The position numbers and the translations under genes are program-made. From positions 496,001-560,000 of the forward strand of contig NZ_CP160680.1 in the NCBI RefSeq assembly GCF_040784935.1: DNA of 64,000 nt, written 5' to 3'. This document shows, piece after piece, positions 8,607 to 19,484 of the stretch. The stretch comes from Lewinella sp. LCG006. Its GTDB lineage: Bacteria > Bacteroidota > Bacteroidia > Chitinophagales > Saprospiraceae. Position 1 is the first letter of the stretch. The number at the start of each line of letters is the position of its first letter. The notes under the pieces are model-generated. The model was given only the letters and a program-made list of their open reading frames with translations, was not told the origin of the DNA and ran no database searches.

Positions 8607-10289
8607 TTAAATCGAGGATAACATTTCCTCCGAAAGGTAATGGAGACGTACGGCCTGATCAGCCTTTTCCAAATTGGCTTTCAGCTCCTCATAAAGTGCT
8701 TTGGCCCTGGTGCTGTTTCGGGTGGCTTCGGCGGCTTGGAGTGCCCCCGCCAAAGCGTGCAGACGGCCTGGGCCTTTGGCTAGCGCATAATCAAATTGCA
8801 CAAGTGCCTCCGTAGGGCGGCCCTGCTCCAGTAGCCAACGGCCATAGAGCTCGTAAGAAGGCAGTACAATGCGTGGTGGGCCGTAGGAGTAGCTGGTAGC
8901 CTGTTCCAATACCGTTGCTGCTTTTAACAAGCGTTCCGTTTCAGTAAGGTTACCCTTTAACTGAGCTTGCATAGCTTCCAATTCCAGGGCCAAAACGTAG
9001 GCCTGATCAATGTCCAGTTGATTGGGTAACTCCCGGCTCGATCCTGCTGCACTGCACATGGGTGCGCCCGAGGCCGTCACCCGATTGGCAGCATCTTTGC
9101 GTTCATTACTCATGGTAGTCAAAATAGCAGCTAGTGCATCCTGGTCTTTGGCGAGATAAGCGCGCCAACCATTGGTAAAGTGCTGAATAGCCCGCACCAG
9201 TATATTCATATCTTCCAGGTCAGGATCAATGGCCTTTACTTCTTCGTTGCTCCAATCGTCGGTTTCTACCAGGTAATTAGCGGTTACGGATGCCATGTAA
9301 GAACGTGCAGACCCATCTGGCTCGGTAGCCGTATAACGCTTGAATTCTGTCATTTGACGACGAGCCTCTTCGTAGCGCCCTTGCTGGGTGAGGCCGTAGA
9401 GTCGCCAATGGAAGGCGTGGTAGCTGCGCGCGTTGTCATCCAGCCCTTTTTCCTTCATACGGTCAACACTGGCCTTCCAGGAAGCAATGTTCGACTGGAT
9501 GACTTCTTCCCACATACCCATGGATACGTAGATATGCGAAGGCATATGCAGAGCATGTGCTGCCGAGGGAGCTACTTGTGAATAACTATTGGCGGCAGGG
9601 ATCGCCTTGGCCGCGTGCGCGGGATCATCGTAAGCGTGGATAAGGTAATGCAATGCGCCGGGATGATTTGGGTTTTCAGCCATTACGCCCTGCGCAATTC
9701 GGGCGGCGTGCTCGTAAGCCTCATCATCGCGCCCTACAGGCACCGCTCCTAAGAGGGAAAGTGCATAAAAAGCGGCAACTTCTTGCTGTTCAGGATATTT
9801 CTTTTTCATTTTGGCCAAATGATTGGCGTATTGCTGATCACGCTCCTGCTTGGTACCTTCCTCTTGATAGAGCAGCTCTACGGCAGCCATGAAATCGCGC
9901 TCTAGCGGCGTAGCAGCCAGCACCAGTCGATCCTTGGTCGTAGGAGCAAGTTTAGCCAATGCTGCCTGGCCTTCTTCTGCGGCCAATTGGCGCCAAAGGG
10001 GGTGATTATGCGTCATGGCTTCGCCCCAGTAGGCCATCACCATAGTAGAATCTGCGGCTTGTGCTTCTTGAAAAGCAGCGCGGGCATCCTCGTATTCAAA
10101 ACTATGCAAGAGTAGCAAGCCTTTTTTAAATGCCTTCTGGGCAGCAGCATTACCTGTCACGGGGAGATACACTTCGCCTAATTGAGAAGCAGGGGGAGGA
10201 GAAGCCACAGCTTCATCTACCTTTTCGGGGGGATTGACACAGCTGCACAAGCAAAGTGTAACAAAGAGGAGTAGCAACAGTATTCTCAT
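8607..10289 (-). CDS. His-rich TPR lipoprotein
   Basis: The product is 560 residues with a lipoprotein signal (MRILLLLLFVTLCLCSC; predicted lipidated Cys17). The body is alpha-helical TPR-like repeats from about residue 45 to the end, for example KGLLLLHSFEYEDARAAFQE and YEEARRQMTEFKRY. Interspersed are unusually histidine-rich motifs that are not part of the TPR consensus: EAMTHNHPLW, ALHYLIHAYDDPAHA, AHALHMPSHIYVSMG and SYHAFHWRLYGL. Two Cys-containing segments (MCSAAGSS and the lipobox) are also present. I recognise this as a widespread uncharacterised family in Bacteroidota and some Proteobacteria. The clustered histidines suggest metal or haem binding, but that is inference. It is followed by the hairpin at 8544-8587. 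Confidence 0.8.
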   Translation of the reverse strand: MRILLLLLFVTLCLCSCVNPPEKVDEAVASPPPASQLGEVYLPVTGNAAAQKAFKKGLLLLHSFEYEDARAAFQEAQAADSTMVMAYWGEAMTHNHPLWRQLAAEEGQAALAKLAPTTKDRLVLAATPLERDFMAAVELLYQEEGTKQERDQQYANHLAKMKKKYPEQQEVAAFYALSLLGAVPVGRDDEAYEHAARIAQGVMAENPNHPGALHYLIHAYDDPAHAAKAIPAANSYSQVAPSAAHALHMPSHIYVSMGMWEEVIQSNIASWKASVDRMKEKGLDDNARSYHAFHWRLYGLTQQGRYEEARRQMTEFKRYTATEPDGSARSYMASVTANYLVETDDWSNEEVKAIDPDLEDMNILVRAIQHFTNGWRAYLAKDQDALAAILTTMSNERKDAANRVTASGAPMCSAAGSSRELPNQLDIDQAYVLALELEAMQAQLKGNLTETERLLKAATVLEQATSYSYGPPRIVLPSYELYGRWLLEQGRPTEALVQFDYALAKGPGRLHALAGALQAAEATRNSTRAKALYEELKANLEKADQAVRLHYLSEEMLSSI

Positions 10290-10373
10290 GACCGGAAGGA
10301 TTGTGGTTTTAACAAAGAATGAACCTAAAAATAAGCAAAGTATAGCTAAGGCTCAATTTGTTTTGCGCCGCCG

Positions 10374-12782
10374 CTAAAATTCTATCATAATCCCGATACT
10401 TGGCAGTGGCGTCCCCGTACCCGTTTCCAGTTCTTTTAAAAGGTAGCGTTGTTCATCCTGAGGGGCATCAGGATTGATGATGGTTGGCTCGCCGATGGGG
10501 TTGCCGTTCTCATCCAGGGTGCGATCAAGGATAAGTTCGGTATCACTCACCGCTGCTCCCGTAATATTTTCGATATCCAGGAAAATGTTCAGGCTCCACT
10601 GATCGAAGAACCACTTTTTATCTACCCTCAGATCAATCGCACTGAAGGCATCCTGCCGTAAGGTATTCAATTGTCCATAATCAGGGATTCCCCGGGCATT
10701 ACGCTCCCAGTTGACCACCAAGTTAGAGGATGCTGCAAAGGGCGTAAATGGCAATCCATCCTGAAAACGCCAGTTGACACCTATTTCCCAATTGTTGCCA
10801 AAGCGCTTACCTACGGCCAGGTTCGCGATATTGCGGGTATCCCAGGCAGAAGGTACGTATTCACGATTTTTATCTTGAAACTGGGTCCAACCCAAGGTAT
10901 ACGAAAAGATACCGTAGAAGCCTTTGTACAAGCGTTGTTGAAACAAAAACTCTATCCCGTAAGCACGGCCATCCGCAAAGGGTACTGCTGGTTCATTGCC
11001 CACTACGCCAAAGTCGCCCCCCAAATTAGCAATCGTCAGACTATCACGCAGTAGTAGCGGATAATCCTGATAGCCTTTGTAGTAGCCTTCAATGGTGATT
11101 TTGGAATTAGCTGCTGTGTTCCATTCAAAACCAGCCACTACGTGATAATTCTTCAGATAGCCGATCCCATTGTCCTTATTGACCAGTTTACCTTCCTCCT
11201 CGTAGCCCAGCAAAGTATAGGAAGGCAGTTGAAAATACCGCCCCGTATTGAAGTTGAAAGAAAAAGAAGGACTCAGTGCGTAGCTCAGGGAGAGTCGAGG
11301 AGAAGCCTGCTGCAAAGGGTTGCTCATCTCTTCAGAATAGCTGTTCCCATCAAAACGGACGCCTAAGGATAAGACCAGTCGCTCGTCGAACCAATCTCTA
11401 CTAGCCTGGGTATAAAAGCCGTAGCGGTGCATCGTAAAATCAGAAGCATAATCAATGTCCTGAGCGCCTGCGGTGGTAAAGATGCGATTGAACGTACGGT
11501 TGTTGTACTTATCGTATTCGTAATTGATACCATAGCCTACTTTATACTCACCAACCTGGCGCACATCTTCGGCACGAAATTTATTCTCTATTTCCTGGCT
11601 GCGATAACGCAAGACCAGGTTCTCTTCGGTGCTGTCGTCGTTGTTGCGGTATTTCTCCGATTCGTTATTCAGCATATTACGGCTAAGTACAAAAGTCCAA
11701 AAGCCATCATCACGATAACGTTTATAGACTAATCCATTGGTATAGTTCCATTGCGGCGCTACGGGTAGATTAGCCAACAAAAATTGTTGGTCCTCCGTCT
11801 CATTAGCATCGAGGTTGAGCTTAAACTGGTCTACTGCTCCCAAACCAATAAAGCTGATTTCGTTTTGCTCGTTGATCTTGTGTTTTACTTTTACCTGAAA
11901 GTCATTATAGGTAGGTAAAAAGGGCAGTTCCAGTGCTTTAAAGAGCAACTGCAAATAGGAACGCCGGGCTGATGCCAGAAAGGTTGTCTTATCACCAATG
12001 GGCCCCTCTAGCGTAGCACCAACGTCGGTAGCGCTGACCATAAAGGTCCCCCCCAGGCGATCGCTACGACCATCCCGTTGGCGAAATTGAAATACAGAAC
12101 TTAGCGCGTTCCCTCGGTTGGTTGGAAAAGCACCACTGTAGAAATCTACCTCACGAATAAAGTTGACATTGATCAGCCCAACAGGGCCGCCTCCCGCGCC
12201 CTGGGTCGCAAAGTGATTGATATTAGGTACTTCTACATCATCCAGGTAAAAACGGTTTTCATTTGCTGCGCCTCCACGAATAATCAGATCATTGCGAAAA
12301 GCAACCCCGGACGTGACCCCTGGAAGCACTTGTACCACCTTACTGATATCACGGTTGCCACCAGGATTTCGTTGAATTTCGGCGACCCCAATGGTACGTA
12401 AGCTCACCGGGCTTTCTGCTGTTTTCCGGAATGGAGAAGCTTTGACAACTACTTCTTCCAGCACTTCTGCTTGTTCCTCCAGCGCGAAATTCACTTCAAC
12501 AGGACGAGCTGTCGTTACCTGCACTTCATACTGGGTCTGCTCTTTGTACCCTAGATAACTAGCTCTGATATCATACAGACCTGGTGACAAACCTTCAATT
12601 TGGTAATTACCATCAATATCAGTGGCGATCCCTTTGTCGGTACCAATAACCAGTACGTCACCAAAGGCAATTGGCTCGTTGGTAAGGGCATCCGTCAGTT
12701 TACCTTTGATGATGCCCGTCTGGGCGAACATAGAGGCTTGCCACAAGAGAAAAAAGAAGAGAAGTGAAAGATAATTTTTCAT
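10374..12782 (-). CDS. TonB-dependent outer-membrane receptor with carboxypeptidase-like N-terminal domain
   Basis: The product is 802 residues from the ATG at 12782, which begins a good signal peptide (MKNYLSLLFFFLLWQASMFA); an upstream in-frame start at 12812 would add ten residues. Residues about 22-105 are a CarboxypepD-reg-like beta-sandwich (GIIKGKLTDALTNEPIAFGD), typical of Bacteroidota receptors. A plug domain follows (about 120-235; RDISKVVQVLPGVTSG, NDLIIRGGAANENRFYLDD). The rest is a TonB-dependent beta barrel ending in the aromatic IMIEF. It should import a large or scarce substrate using the TonB-ExbB-ExbD motor; the substrate is unknown. No SusD-like partner is encoded nearby, which argues against a standard polysaccharide utilisation locus. 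Confidence 0.9.
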   Translation of the reverse strand: MKNYLSLLFFFLLWQASMFAQTGIIKGKLTDALTNEPIAFGDVLVIGTDKGIATDIDGNYQIEGLSPGLYDIRASYLGYKEQTQYEVQVTTARPVEVNFALEEQAEVLEEVVVKASPFRKTAESPVSLRTIGVAEIQRNPGGNRDISKVVQVLPGVTSGVAFRNDLIIRGGAANENRFYLDDVEVPNINHFATQGAGGGPVGLINVNFIREVDFYSGAFPTNRGNALSSVFQFRQRDGRSDRLGGTFMVSATDVGATLEGPIGDKTTFLASARRSYLQLLFKALELPFLPTYNDFQVKVKHKINEQNEISFIGLGAVDQFKLNLDANETEDQQFLLANLPVAPQWNYTNGLVYKRYRDDGFWTFVLSRNMLNNESEKYRNNDDSTEENLVLRYRSQEIENKFRAEDVRQVGEYKVGYGINYEYDKYNNRTFNRIFTTAGAQDIDYASDFTMHRYGFYTQASRDWFDERLVLSLGVRFDGNSYSEEMSNPLQQASPRLSLSYALSPSFSFNFNTGRYFQLPSYTLLGYEEEGKLVNKDNGIGYLKNYHVVAGFEWNTAANSKITIEGYYKGYQDYPLLLRDSLTIANLGGDFGVVGNEPAVPFADGRAYGIEFLFQQRLYKGFYGIFSYTLGWTQFQDKNREYVPSAWDTRNIANLAVGKRFGNNWEIGVNWRFQDGLPFTPFAASSNLVVNWERNARGIPDYGQLNTLRQDAFSAIDLRVDKKWFFDQWSLNIFLDIENITGAAVSDTELILDRTLDENGNPIGEPTIINPDAPQDEQRYLLKELETGTGTPLPSIGIMIEF

Positions 12783-13143
12783 CGATTCCTTATTGATTGT
12801 ATAGTCCGTCAAGGTAGGATTTCGCTTCGCGGCTACTCCGTGGTGTGAAAGGATGACGACGCTATTTTCTCGACTCGCAAGGCAAAAAACGTAGGCAACG
12901 CAGCGCGTTGGCGAGGCTTTTTAACGCAGCGAGACGGGAAAAGGGCAAGTCAGAATTCACAAATCCTGCCTTGGAGGACTATGTACACAAACAATAATCC
13001 CCTTGGGGACCTGTTTGCTTTTTGAACATAACAACAAGTTGGAACCCAAGAGTCGGCGGATTGTTGTGAATAGAACCTCAATAAGTGTTGGATCACAAAA
13101 AGATTTTCATTTTCTGCTTTGCTAGAAACTAAAAACCAAAGCC
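12783..13143. other. 361-base gene-free spacer
   Basis: No ORF with plausible coding content spans this gap between two minus-strand genes. It contains the quasi-palindrome annotated at 12865-12942; the remaining sequence (12950-13143) is AT-rich and shows no clear promoter box. Both the receptor promoter and the end of the DUF4178-like gene's upstream unit should lie here. Confidence 0.6.
12865..12942. repeat. 78-bp quasi-palindromic intergenic element
   Basis: The centre is a perfect hairpin, CAACGC-AGC-GCGTTG (12896-12910). The outer arms also pair: TTTTCTCGACTCGC at the left and GCGAGACGGGAAAA at the right match in 12 of 14 positions when one is reverse-complemented, and the intervening parts (GGCAAAAAAC and GGCTTTTTAACG) are partly complementary. 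The whole stretch therefore folds into a long imperfect stem. This layout resembles palindromic interspersed repeats rather than a simple terminator. Confidence 0.65.
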
Positions 13144-14217
13144 TTATGGCTGCAATACATCAAAAGCTGCCGAAATTTCCTCTTGGCCAAAGTACACTGT
13201 TTGCATGCCATTATGGTCGAGAATACGGAGTTGCTCATCACCTTTAGCAGTTCGATAGATCCATTGGGAAGCAGAGAGACCTGCGGTTTGTCCAGATAAA
13301 AACTGTTGCCCTGCCTGCTGCGTAAAGATTTCGTAGTTTACCTTTTGGTAAGTTATTTCGGCAGGGGTAGGAATAGCATCAAAGTCAAGTGCCAGTTGTT
13401 GAGCTTTGGTAAATTCCACTTCCAAAAACAACTTAAATAGTCCCTTGTTTTGCATCACATAAAGCAGAGCGTGTTGACCATCAACTGCTGCCAATTGAAG
13501 TTGACGATCCGTATTCCCATCATTCCATTGATAGATACTTAGGTGAGACACTTCAAATGTACGGCCTGCATAAGTGATAAAGTCACCTACCTCAGCGACC
13601 TCTACGCCCACCCTACCTGAATAGCCGGGCGACAAACTCGGGGTGCGGCGGCGTTCTCCCAGTTCTCCAGCCATCTTGGTACGCCCCGCCATTTCTCCTA
13701 TGACGGGTTGATCAGGAATACCAAGATAGTCTTCGATAGATCGTTCAAGCTGTAGCAGCTCTTCTGGCGTAGCACTTACATTGGGAAGCAAGGTCAGTAT
13801 TTTTCCACTTTTTAGTTGAGCACTCAAAATATGGTACTTATGCCCTTTGTTACCTGTCTTTTCTTGAACGAATAGCTGCTGTATGTCCCTCACTGCCATT
13901 TCTTTATTCCCTCTGGGCCAAGGAAGAGGACTATGCTTTACCGAAAGTGTACGTTGATCAGCTCGAATAAGCGTCTTGTTTACAAATAAGCAAATCGTGT
14001 AGTAGGTAAGCCCTACACCTACTGCTACATGAATCAAGGGGAATAAAAAAAACATTGCAGGCATGCCGCCACCTGATGTAAGCCCAATACCGTACCACAT
14101 CACCAGGAAACCATCCCAAAAAAGGCAGAAGAAAATCAAAAAATAAGCGACGGGATTACGCCAGCGGTAGCTGACGGCCAATTCGTAATTTGTACGGGTA
14201 AGTTCAAGACGTTTCAT
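13144..14217 (-). CDS. Membrane protein with DUF4178-like C-terminal domain
   Basis: The product is 357 residues. Two hydrophobic segments (about residues 20-48 and 55-80, including PVAYFLIFFCLFW and FPLIHVAVGVGLTYY) anchor it in the inner membrane. Residues 85-170 are soluble with a basic character. The C-terminal half (about 200-357) opens with VGDFITYAGRTFEVSHLSIY and QLQLAAVDGQHALLYV, an arrangement like the DUF4178 family of small beta domains. No catalytic residues are evident. The gene is 55 bases from the next minus-strand gene (14273), so the two may be co-transcribed. Function unknown. Confidence 0.65.
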   Translation of the reverse strand: MKRLELTRTNYELAVSYRWRNPVAYFLIFFCLFWDGFLVMWYGIGLTSGGGMPAMFFLFPLIHVAVGVGLTYYTICLFVNKTLIRADQRTLSVKHSPLPWPRGNKEMAVRDIQQLFVQEKTGNKGHKYHILSAQLKSGKILTLLPNVSATPEELLQLERSIEDYLGIPDQPVIGEMAGRTKMAGELGERRRTPSLSPGYSGRVGVEVAEVGDFITYAGRTFEVSHLSIYQWNDGNTDRQLQLAAVDGQHALLYVMQNKGLFKLFLEVEFTKAQQLALDFDAIPTPAEITYQKVNYEIFTQQAGQQFLSGQTAGLSASQWIYRTAKGDEQLRILDHNGMQTVYFGQEEISAAFDVLQP

Positions 14218-14272
14218 CCCAGAAAGATACAGAAAAAACTTTCTAAAGAATAGCCTACGTCCTAAAATAGCA

Positions 14273-14905
14273 CTAGTTAGGTAATAAAACGAAGGGGGTA
14301 CTCAACACCTCAAAACGTTCTCCGGTGGACAGTTCCATCACTATCTCCACCTGGAAAAGCGAGTTTAAAGTAGGAGCCTTGTTGATACTCAACAGCATGT
14401 CTTCGTAAAAGATCTTTCCCTGTTGTTCCAATTCAAGAAAATCTTCCAGCGGCTGTACATCGCTAAAAAAATAGCTCCCTTCATACTGAATCAGATCGTT
14501 AATAAGGCTGCCCGCAGGATGTTCTGCATCAAAATCATTCACCGTTTTTACGGTAAAGGCTACCAGCTCTTGATTTTTTGAGCCATCATAACCAACAGCA
14601 CAAGAACAAGCCAGGGCAGTATTCATCAAACTGAGCGACCAGTCTTTTTTGGGCTGTTGTTGCGCGTGATAGTCCACCAAATAATCTACATAAAAACCAC
14701 CAAACTCCTCAAGACGAAGCTCTTGATTAGGAACTACTTCTGTCCCTTGAAGTTGTCCTGGAAAAGTTCGTACTTCCATATCCGTAATATTAAAATAGCG
14801 GTAACCATCACAGTTACAGTCATCGGTGATCGACCAGTCACAAGCTGGAATCAGTATACCGATAAAGAAGTACAGGGTTAAAGTGGCGGTTCTGAGTGAA
14901 TTCAT
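14273..14905 (-). CDS. Hypothetical lipoprotein
   Basis: The product is 210 residues with a lipoprotein signal (MNSLRTATLTLYFFIGILIPAC; predicted lipidated Cys22). It continues with CNCDGYRYFNITDMEVRTF and a second cysteine pair in LACSCAVGYDG, followed by a beta-rich domain. The shape recalls the Bacteroidota DUF5034-type lipoproteins, but the match is weak. It lies upstream of the DUF4178-like gene with a 55-base gap and downstream of the rpoC terminator. No function is known. Confidence 0.65.
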   Translation of the reverse strand: MNSLRTATLTLYFFIGILIPACDWSITDDCNCDGYRYFNITDMEVRTFPGQLQGTEVVPNQELRLEEFGGFYVDYLVDYHAQQQPKKDWSLSLMNTALACSCAVGYDGSKNQELVAFTVKTVNDFDAEHPAGSLINDLIQYEGSYFFSDVQPLEDFLELEQQGKIFYEDMLLSINKAPTLNSLFQVEIVMELSTGERFEVLSTPFVLLPN

Positions 14906-15004
14906 TAGTCCTTGTTTTTATGTTAAGACGAGCAGCCTTTCGTAAAGGTTGGGTATAACCGAAAAATAGCGAAGTGGATATCTTTTCTTTCTGTTCCTAA
15001 AATT

Positions 15005-15042
15005 AAAATCCCGAACCTTGCCATAGCAAGATCCGGGATTTT
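15005..15042 (-). terminator. Intrinsic terminator of the rpoBC operon
   Basis: AAAATCCCGAACCTTGC (15005-15021) pairs with GCAAGATCCGGGATTTT (15026-15042) around a CATA loop, interrupted by a small internal bulge. On the minus strand the stem begins about 35 bases past the rpoC stop and is followed by TTTTAATTTT, so it is well placed to end the supercluster. T residues also follow on the plus strand, so it may work in both directions. Confidence 0.85.
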
Positions 15043-15077
15043 TTATTTATCAGCTAAGGGGTAGATCACCCTTTAGG

Positions 15078-18000
15078 CTAATAGTCTTCCATTTCCTCCA
15101 TTTCTGCACGACGAGTTTCCCAGGCTTCCTGAGCTTCTTTGGTCGTTACAAAAAGGCGGTTGTATTCACGTAAACCGGTACCTGCAGGAATCTGCTTACC
15201 GACAATAACGTTCTCTTTAAGTCCCATCAACCCATCGCGCTTAGCGCCAATGGCTGCAGTACTGAGTACTTTCGTCGTTTCCTGGAAGGATGCAGCTGAA
15301 ATCCAGCTCACCGTGCCCAAAGAAGACTTGGTAATACCTTGCAGAATTGGCTTAGACGTTGCAGGCTGAGCATCGCGGTACTGAACCAGGTTCTTATCGT
15401 TACGCTTGAGGTAAGAATTCTCTTCCCGCAATTGGCGTACCGTTACCAACTGTCCAGCTTTCAACTTCGTTGATTCACCAGCGTCGAGGATGACTTTCTT
15501 ATCGAAAATCCAATCGTTGGTTTCCAGGAAGTCATAGCGTTCTACCGCCTCTCCTTCCAGGAATGGCGTATCTCCTGAATCTTCAATTTGTAAACGACGC
15601 ATCATCTGGCGTACGATTACCTCAATATGCTTGTTATTGATGGTAATACCCTGAGAACGATATACTTCCTGTACACCATTTACGAGGTAAGTCTGTACGG
15701 CGAATGGGCCTTTGATATTCAGAATATCGCGTGGTGCAACAGCACCATCCGATAACTGGGTACCCGCTCTTACGAAGTCACCTTCCTGAACCAGGATGTG
15801 CTTAGAAAGATTAATCAAGTACTTACGGCGCTGATCGTCTTTTGCCGTTACAATCACTTCGCGGTTACCGCGCTTGATTTTCGGGCTAAAGCTTACAATA
15901 CCGTCGATTTCAGAAGTAACAGCAGGGTTAGATGGATTACGCGCTTCGAAAAGTTCCGTTACCCGTGGCAAACCACCGGTGATATCCGCAATCTTACCCA
16001 TCTGGCGAGGAATCTTAACGACTTTATCACCAGGCTTCACTTCCTGACCATCTTCAATCGAAATATAGGATCCTACAGGTAGGTTGTAAGAACGAAGTTC
16101 TTCTCCTGCTTTAGACAAAATCCGAATGGTAGGAATCTTACGGCTTTTCTTAGAGTCGATAATTACCTTCTCGGCGTAGCCTGTCTGGTCGTCACGTTCA
16201 ACGCGGAAGGTTACCCCTTCTTCAACATCTTCGAATTTCGCAACACCACCAAATTCAGAAATGATTACGGCGTTGAAAGGATCCCACTCACAGAGAGGAT
16301 CACCTTTTTCTACCATTTGACCATCCTTCACCTGCAAGGTTGCACCATAAGGAATATAGCTAGAACCGTACTGACGGCCAGTCTCTGGATCCATGAAACG
16401 AATCTCACCCGTCCGAGACAATACCACTTTTACTTTCTTACCAGATTCGTCGGTAGATTCCGTGAAACGGATACCGTCAAACTCCAGCTTACAAGCAAAC
16501 TTAGAAGTCAGTTCTGATTCCGTCTTGTTCACACTTGCAATACCACCCACGTGGAAGGTACGTAGCGTAAGCTGAGTACCCGGCTCACCAATGGATTGGG
16601 CAGCAATAATACCAACGGCATCGCCTTTTTCCGTGATTCGGCCAGTAGCCAGGTTCTTGCCGTAACACTTCGCACAAACACCACGCTGTGTTTCACAGGT
16701 AAGAACGGAACGGATGTATACCGTTTCTACGCCTTCCTCTTCAATGTAGCGAGCTGTAGGCGTATCAATATACTCACCAGCCTCCAAGATAACTTCATCC
16801 GTAACAGGGTGAACAATATCATGCAAGGTGTAGCGCCCTTCAATCCGAGAAACAAGAGGCTCGATAACTTTTTCGTTATCTTTCAGTGCCGTTGTTTCCA
16901 GACCACGTAGCGTGGTACAATCTTCTTCCATGATGACTACATCCTGAGAAACGTCAACTAAACGACGAGTCAGGTATCCTGCATCCGCTGTCTTCAATGC
17001 CGTATCGGCCAGACCTTTACGGGCACCGTGCGTAGAGATAAAGTACTCAAGTACGGACAATCCATCAACGAAGTTTGAAAGGATCGGATTCTCAATAACG
17101 GCGCCGCCGCTGTCACCTGATTTCTTCGGCTTAGCCATCAGTCCACGCAATCCACAAAGCTGCTTAATCTGCTGCTTAGAACCACGTGCCCCGGAGTCAA
17201 GCATCATGTATACCGAGTTGAAACCTTGCTTATGAACCGACAACTCCTTCATCAAGGTATCAGTAATACGGTTATCCGCATACGTCCACTTATCAATGAT
17301 CTGGTTGTAACGCTCATTGTTGGTAATCAGACCCATGTTGTAGTTATCCCACACTTCGTCCACTTCCGCCTGTGCTTGCTCAAGCATGCTCAGTTTGATG
17401 GATGGGTTGATCAAATCTCCCAAGTTAAAGGACAAACCACCTTTGAACGCCCAGCTAAAGCCCATGTCCTTGATCTTATCAAGGAAGGTAGCCGTAACAC
17501 CGAAATCGGTACGCTCAAGAATATCTGCAATTACCTTTTTGAGGTTTTTCTTCGTCAACAATACGTTGATGTAAGGCACTGTTTCTGGTACCGCCTGATT
17601 AAAGAGTACCCGTCCGGTAGTCGTTTGAATCAGCTTGGTGACCATTTTATCGTCCTCATCCTCAATCCGTGCACGCACTTTGATCGCTGCATGCAAGTCC
17701 AACTTACCTTCATTGTAAGCGATCATAACTTCTTCCGCAGAGTAGAAAGACTGGCCTTCGCCTTTAACTTTTATCTCCTTGGTAGAGTGACGCTCTTTGG
17801 TGATATAGTACAAACCGAGTACCATATCCTGAGAAGGCAGTGTCACCGGCGTACCGTTCTGTGGATTCAGCATGTTGTGCGAAGAAAGCATCAACACCTG
17901 TGCCTCCAAAATGGCAGCTTGGCTCAATGGTACGTGAACAGCCATCTGGTCACCGTCAAAGTCGGCGTTGAAAGAGCCACATACCAATGGGTGCAACTGA

Positions 18001-19385
18001 ATAGCCTTACCCTCAATCAGTTTAGGCTGGAAAGCCTGAATAGAAAGACGGTGAAGCGTTGGCGCCCGGTTCAAAAGTACAGGGTGGCCTTTCAGAATAT
18101 TTTCGAGGATTTCCCAGATAATGGGCTCCTTGCGATCTACTAATTTCTTAGCTGACTTTACGGTCTTAACAATACCGCGTTCGATCAGCTTACGAATGAT
18201 AAACGGCTTGAATAATTCCGCCGCCATTCCCTTAGGAATACCACATTCGTGCAGGTGCAATGTAGGTCCTACTACAATTACAGAACGACCAGAGTAGTCA
18301 ACACGTTTACCCAGAAGGTTCTGGCGGAAACGTCCCTGCTTACCTTTCAAGATATCACTCAATGACTTAAGCGCACGTCCTCCTTCGGCTTTCACCGCAT
18401 TGGACTTACGAGAGTTGTCAAATAGTGAATCTACAGCCTCCTGCAACATCCGCTTCTCATTACGCAAGATTACTTCCGGCGCTTTGATTTCTAACAAACG
18501 CTTGAGACGATTGTTACGGATGATAACCCGGCGGTAAAGGTCATTCAAATCAGAACTTGCGAAACGGCCACCATCTAGTGGCACCAACGGACGCAATTCC
18601 GGTGGAACAACCGGCAAGTATTGGATAATCGTCCACTCAGGGCGATTCTCCACGCGAGTCTGTGCATCGCGGAAAGCTTCCACAACACGCAGGCGCTTTA
18701 GTGCCTCAGATTTACGCTGCTGGCTGGTTTCTGTATTTGCCTGGTGGCGCAAGTCAAACGACTGCTGGTCCAGATCAATACGAATCAGCAAATCGCGAAT
18801 GGCTTCAGCACCCATTTTAGCGATGAACTTGTTTGGATCGCCCTCTTCCAACATTTGGTTTTCTGCTGGTAGGGTATCCAAAATGTCCAAGTATTCTTCT
18901 TCCGTCAACAACTGGTTGACCTCAATGCCTTCTTCTCCTTTGATACCAGGTTGGATCACTACATAACGCTCGTAGTAGATGATCGATTCCAGTTTCTTGG
19001 AAGAGAAACCTAAGAGATAACCAATCTTGTTAGGCAAAGACTTGAAGAACCATATATGTACAACAGGAACCACCAATTTGATGTGTCCCATCCGCTCGCG
19101 CCGCACCTTCTTCTCCGTCACTTCTACCCCACAACGGTCACAAACGATGCCCTTATAACGAATACGCTTGTACTTACCACAGTAACACTCGTAGTCCTTA
19201 ACCGGGCCGAAAATCCGCTCACAGAAAAGACCATCACGCTCCGGCTTATACGACCGGTAGTTGATAGTCTCGGGCTTCAATACCTCACCATAAGAGCGCT
19301 CCAGGATGTCGTCAGGCGACGTCAGGCAAATGGTGATGTTCTCGAAGTTCTGGTTTTGGATAGGATTATCTTTTCTAAATGGCAT
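15078..19385 (-). CDS. rpoC: DNA-directed RNA polymerase subunit beta-prime
   Basis: This is the catalytic clamp subunit of RNA polymerase. The product is 1435 residues from the ATG at 19385 (MPFRKDN); an in-frame upstream start at 19445 would extend into the intergenic region and does not fit the family. The N-terminal zinc-binding cluster ([20 protein letters not shown]), the active-site Mg motif [12 protein letters not shown], and the second cysteine cluster [15 protein letters not shown] are all intact, as is the trigger-loop region around [17 protein letters not shown]. The length matches Bacteroidota RpoC. It sits 99 bases downstream of rpoB and is the last gene of the operon. Confidence 0.99.
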   Translation of the reverse strand: MPFRKDNPIQNQNFENITICLTSPDDILERSYGEVLKPETINYRSYKPERDGLFCERIFGPVKDYECYCGKYKRIRYKGIVCDRCGVEVTEKKVRRERMGHIKLVVPVVHIWFFKSLPNKIGYLLGFSSKKLESIIYYERYVVIQPGIKGEEGIEVNQLLTEEEYLDILDTLPAENQMLEEGDPNKFIAKMGAEAIRDLLIRIDLDQQSFDLRHQANTETSQQRKSEALKRLRVVEAFRDAQTRVENRPEWTIIQYLPVVPPELRPLVPLDGGRFASSDLNDLYRRVIIRNNRLKRLLEIKAPEVILRNEKRMLQEAVDSLFDNSRKSNAVKAEGGRALKSLSDILKGKQGRFRQNLLGKRVDYSGRSVIVVGPTLHLHECGIPKGMAAELFKPFIIRKLIERGIVKTVKSAKKLVDRKEPIIWEILENILKGHPVLLNRAPTLHRLSIQAFQPKLIEGKAIQLHPLVCGSFNADFDGDQMAVHVPLSQAAILEAQVLMLSSHNMLNPQNGTPVTLPSQDMVLGLYYITKERHSTKEIKVKGEGQSFYSAEEVMIAYNEGKLDLHAAIKVRARIEDEDDKMVTKLIQTTTGRVLFNQAVPETVPYINVLLTKKNLKKVIADILERTDFGVTATFLDKIKDMGFSWAFKGGLSFNLGDLINPSIKLSMLEQAQAEVDEVWDNYNMGLITNNERYNQIIDKWTYADNRITDTLMKELSVHKQGFNSVYMMLDSGARGSKQQIKQLCGLRGLMAKPKKSGDSGGAVIENPILSNFVDGLSVLEYFISTHGARKGLADTALKTADAGYLTRRLVDVSQDVVIMEEDCTTLRGLETTALKDNEKVIEPLVSRIEGRYTLHDIVHPVTDEVILEAGEYIDTPTARYIEEEGVETVYIRSVLTCETQRGVCAKCYGKNLATGRITEKGDAVGIIAAQSIGEPGTQLTLRTFHVGGIASVNKTESELTSKFACKLEFDGIRFTESTDESGKKVKVVLSRTGEIRFMDPETGRQYGSSYIPYGATLQVKDGQMVEKGDPLCEWDPFNAVIISEFGGVAKFEDVEEGVTFRVERDDQTGYAEKVIIDSKKSRKIPTIRILSKAGEELRSYNLPVGSYISIEDGQEVKPGDKVVKIPRQMGKIADITGGLPRVTELFEARNPSNPAVTSEIDGIVSFSPKIKRGNREVIVTAKDDQRRKYLINLSKHILVQEGDFVRAGTQLSDGAVAPRDILNIKGPFAVQTYLVNGVQEVYRSQGITINNKHIEVIVRQMMRRLQIEDSGDTPFLEGEAVERYDFLETNDWIFDKKVILDAGESTKLKAGQLVTVRQLREENSYLKRNDKNLVQYRDAQPATSKPILQGITKSSLGTVSWISAASFQETTKVLSTAAIGAKRDGLMGLKENVIVGKQIPAGTGLREYNRLFVTTKEAQEAWETRRAEMEEMEDY

Positions 19386-19484
19386 ATCAACTATTTTGAA
19401 AAACCAATGCAAATTAATTTCTGAAGTTAAGGGTTTTCGAATCACTACCGAGAGGCCCGAAAACCCTTAACGAAGGACACGTTC

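Noticed and set aside
10374-14905. Polysaccharide utilisation locus around the TonB-dependent receptor
   Set aside because: No SusD-like, glycoside hydrolase or sulfatase gene is present within the surrounding minus-strand run.
17226-18143. 305-codon plus-strand ORF opposite rpoC
   Set aside because: It lies wholly inside the conserved rpoC reading frame on the other strand and has no recognisable domain.
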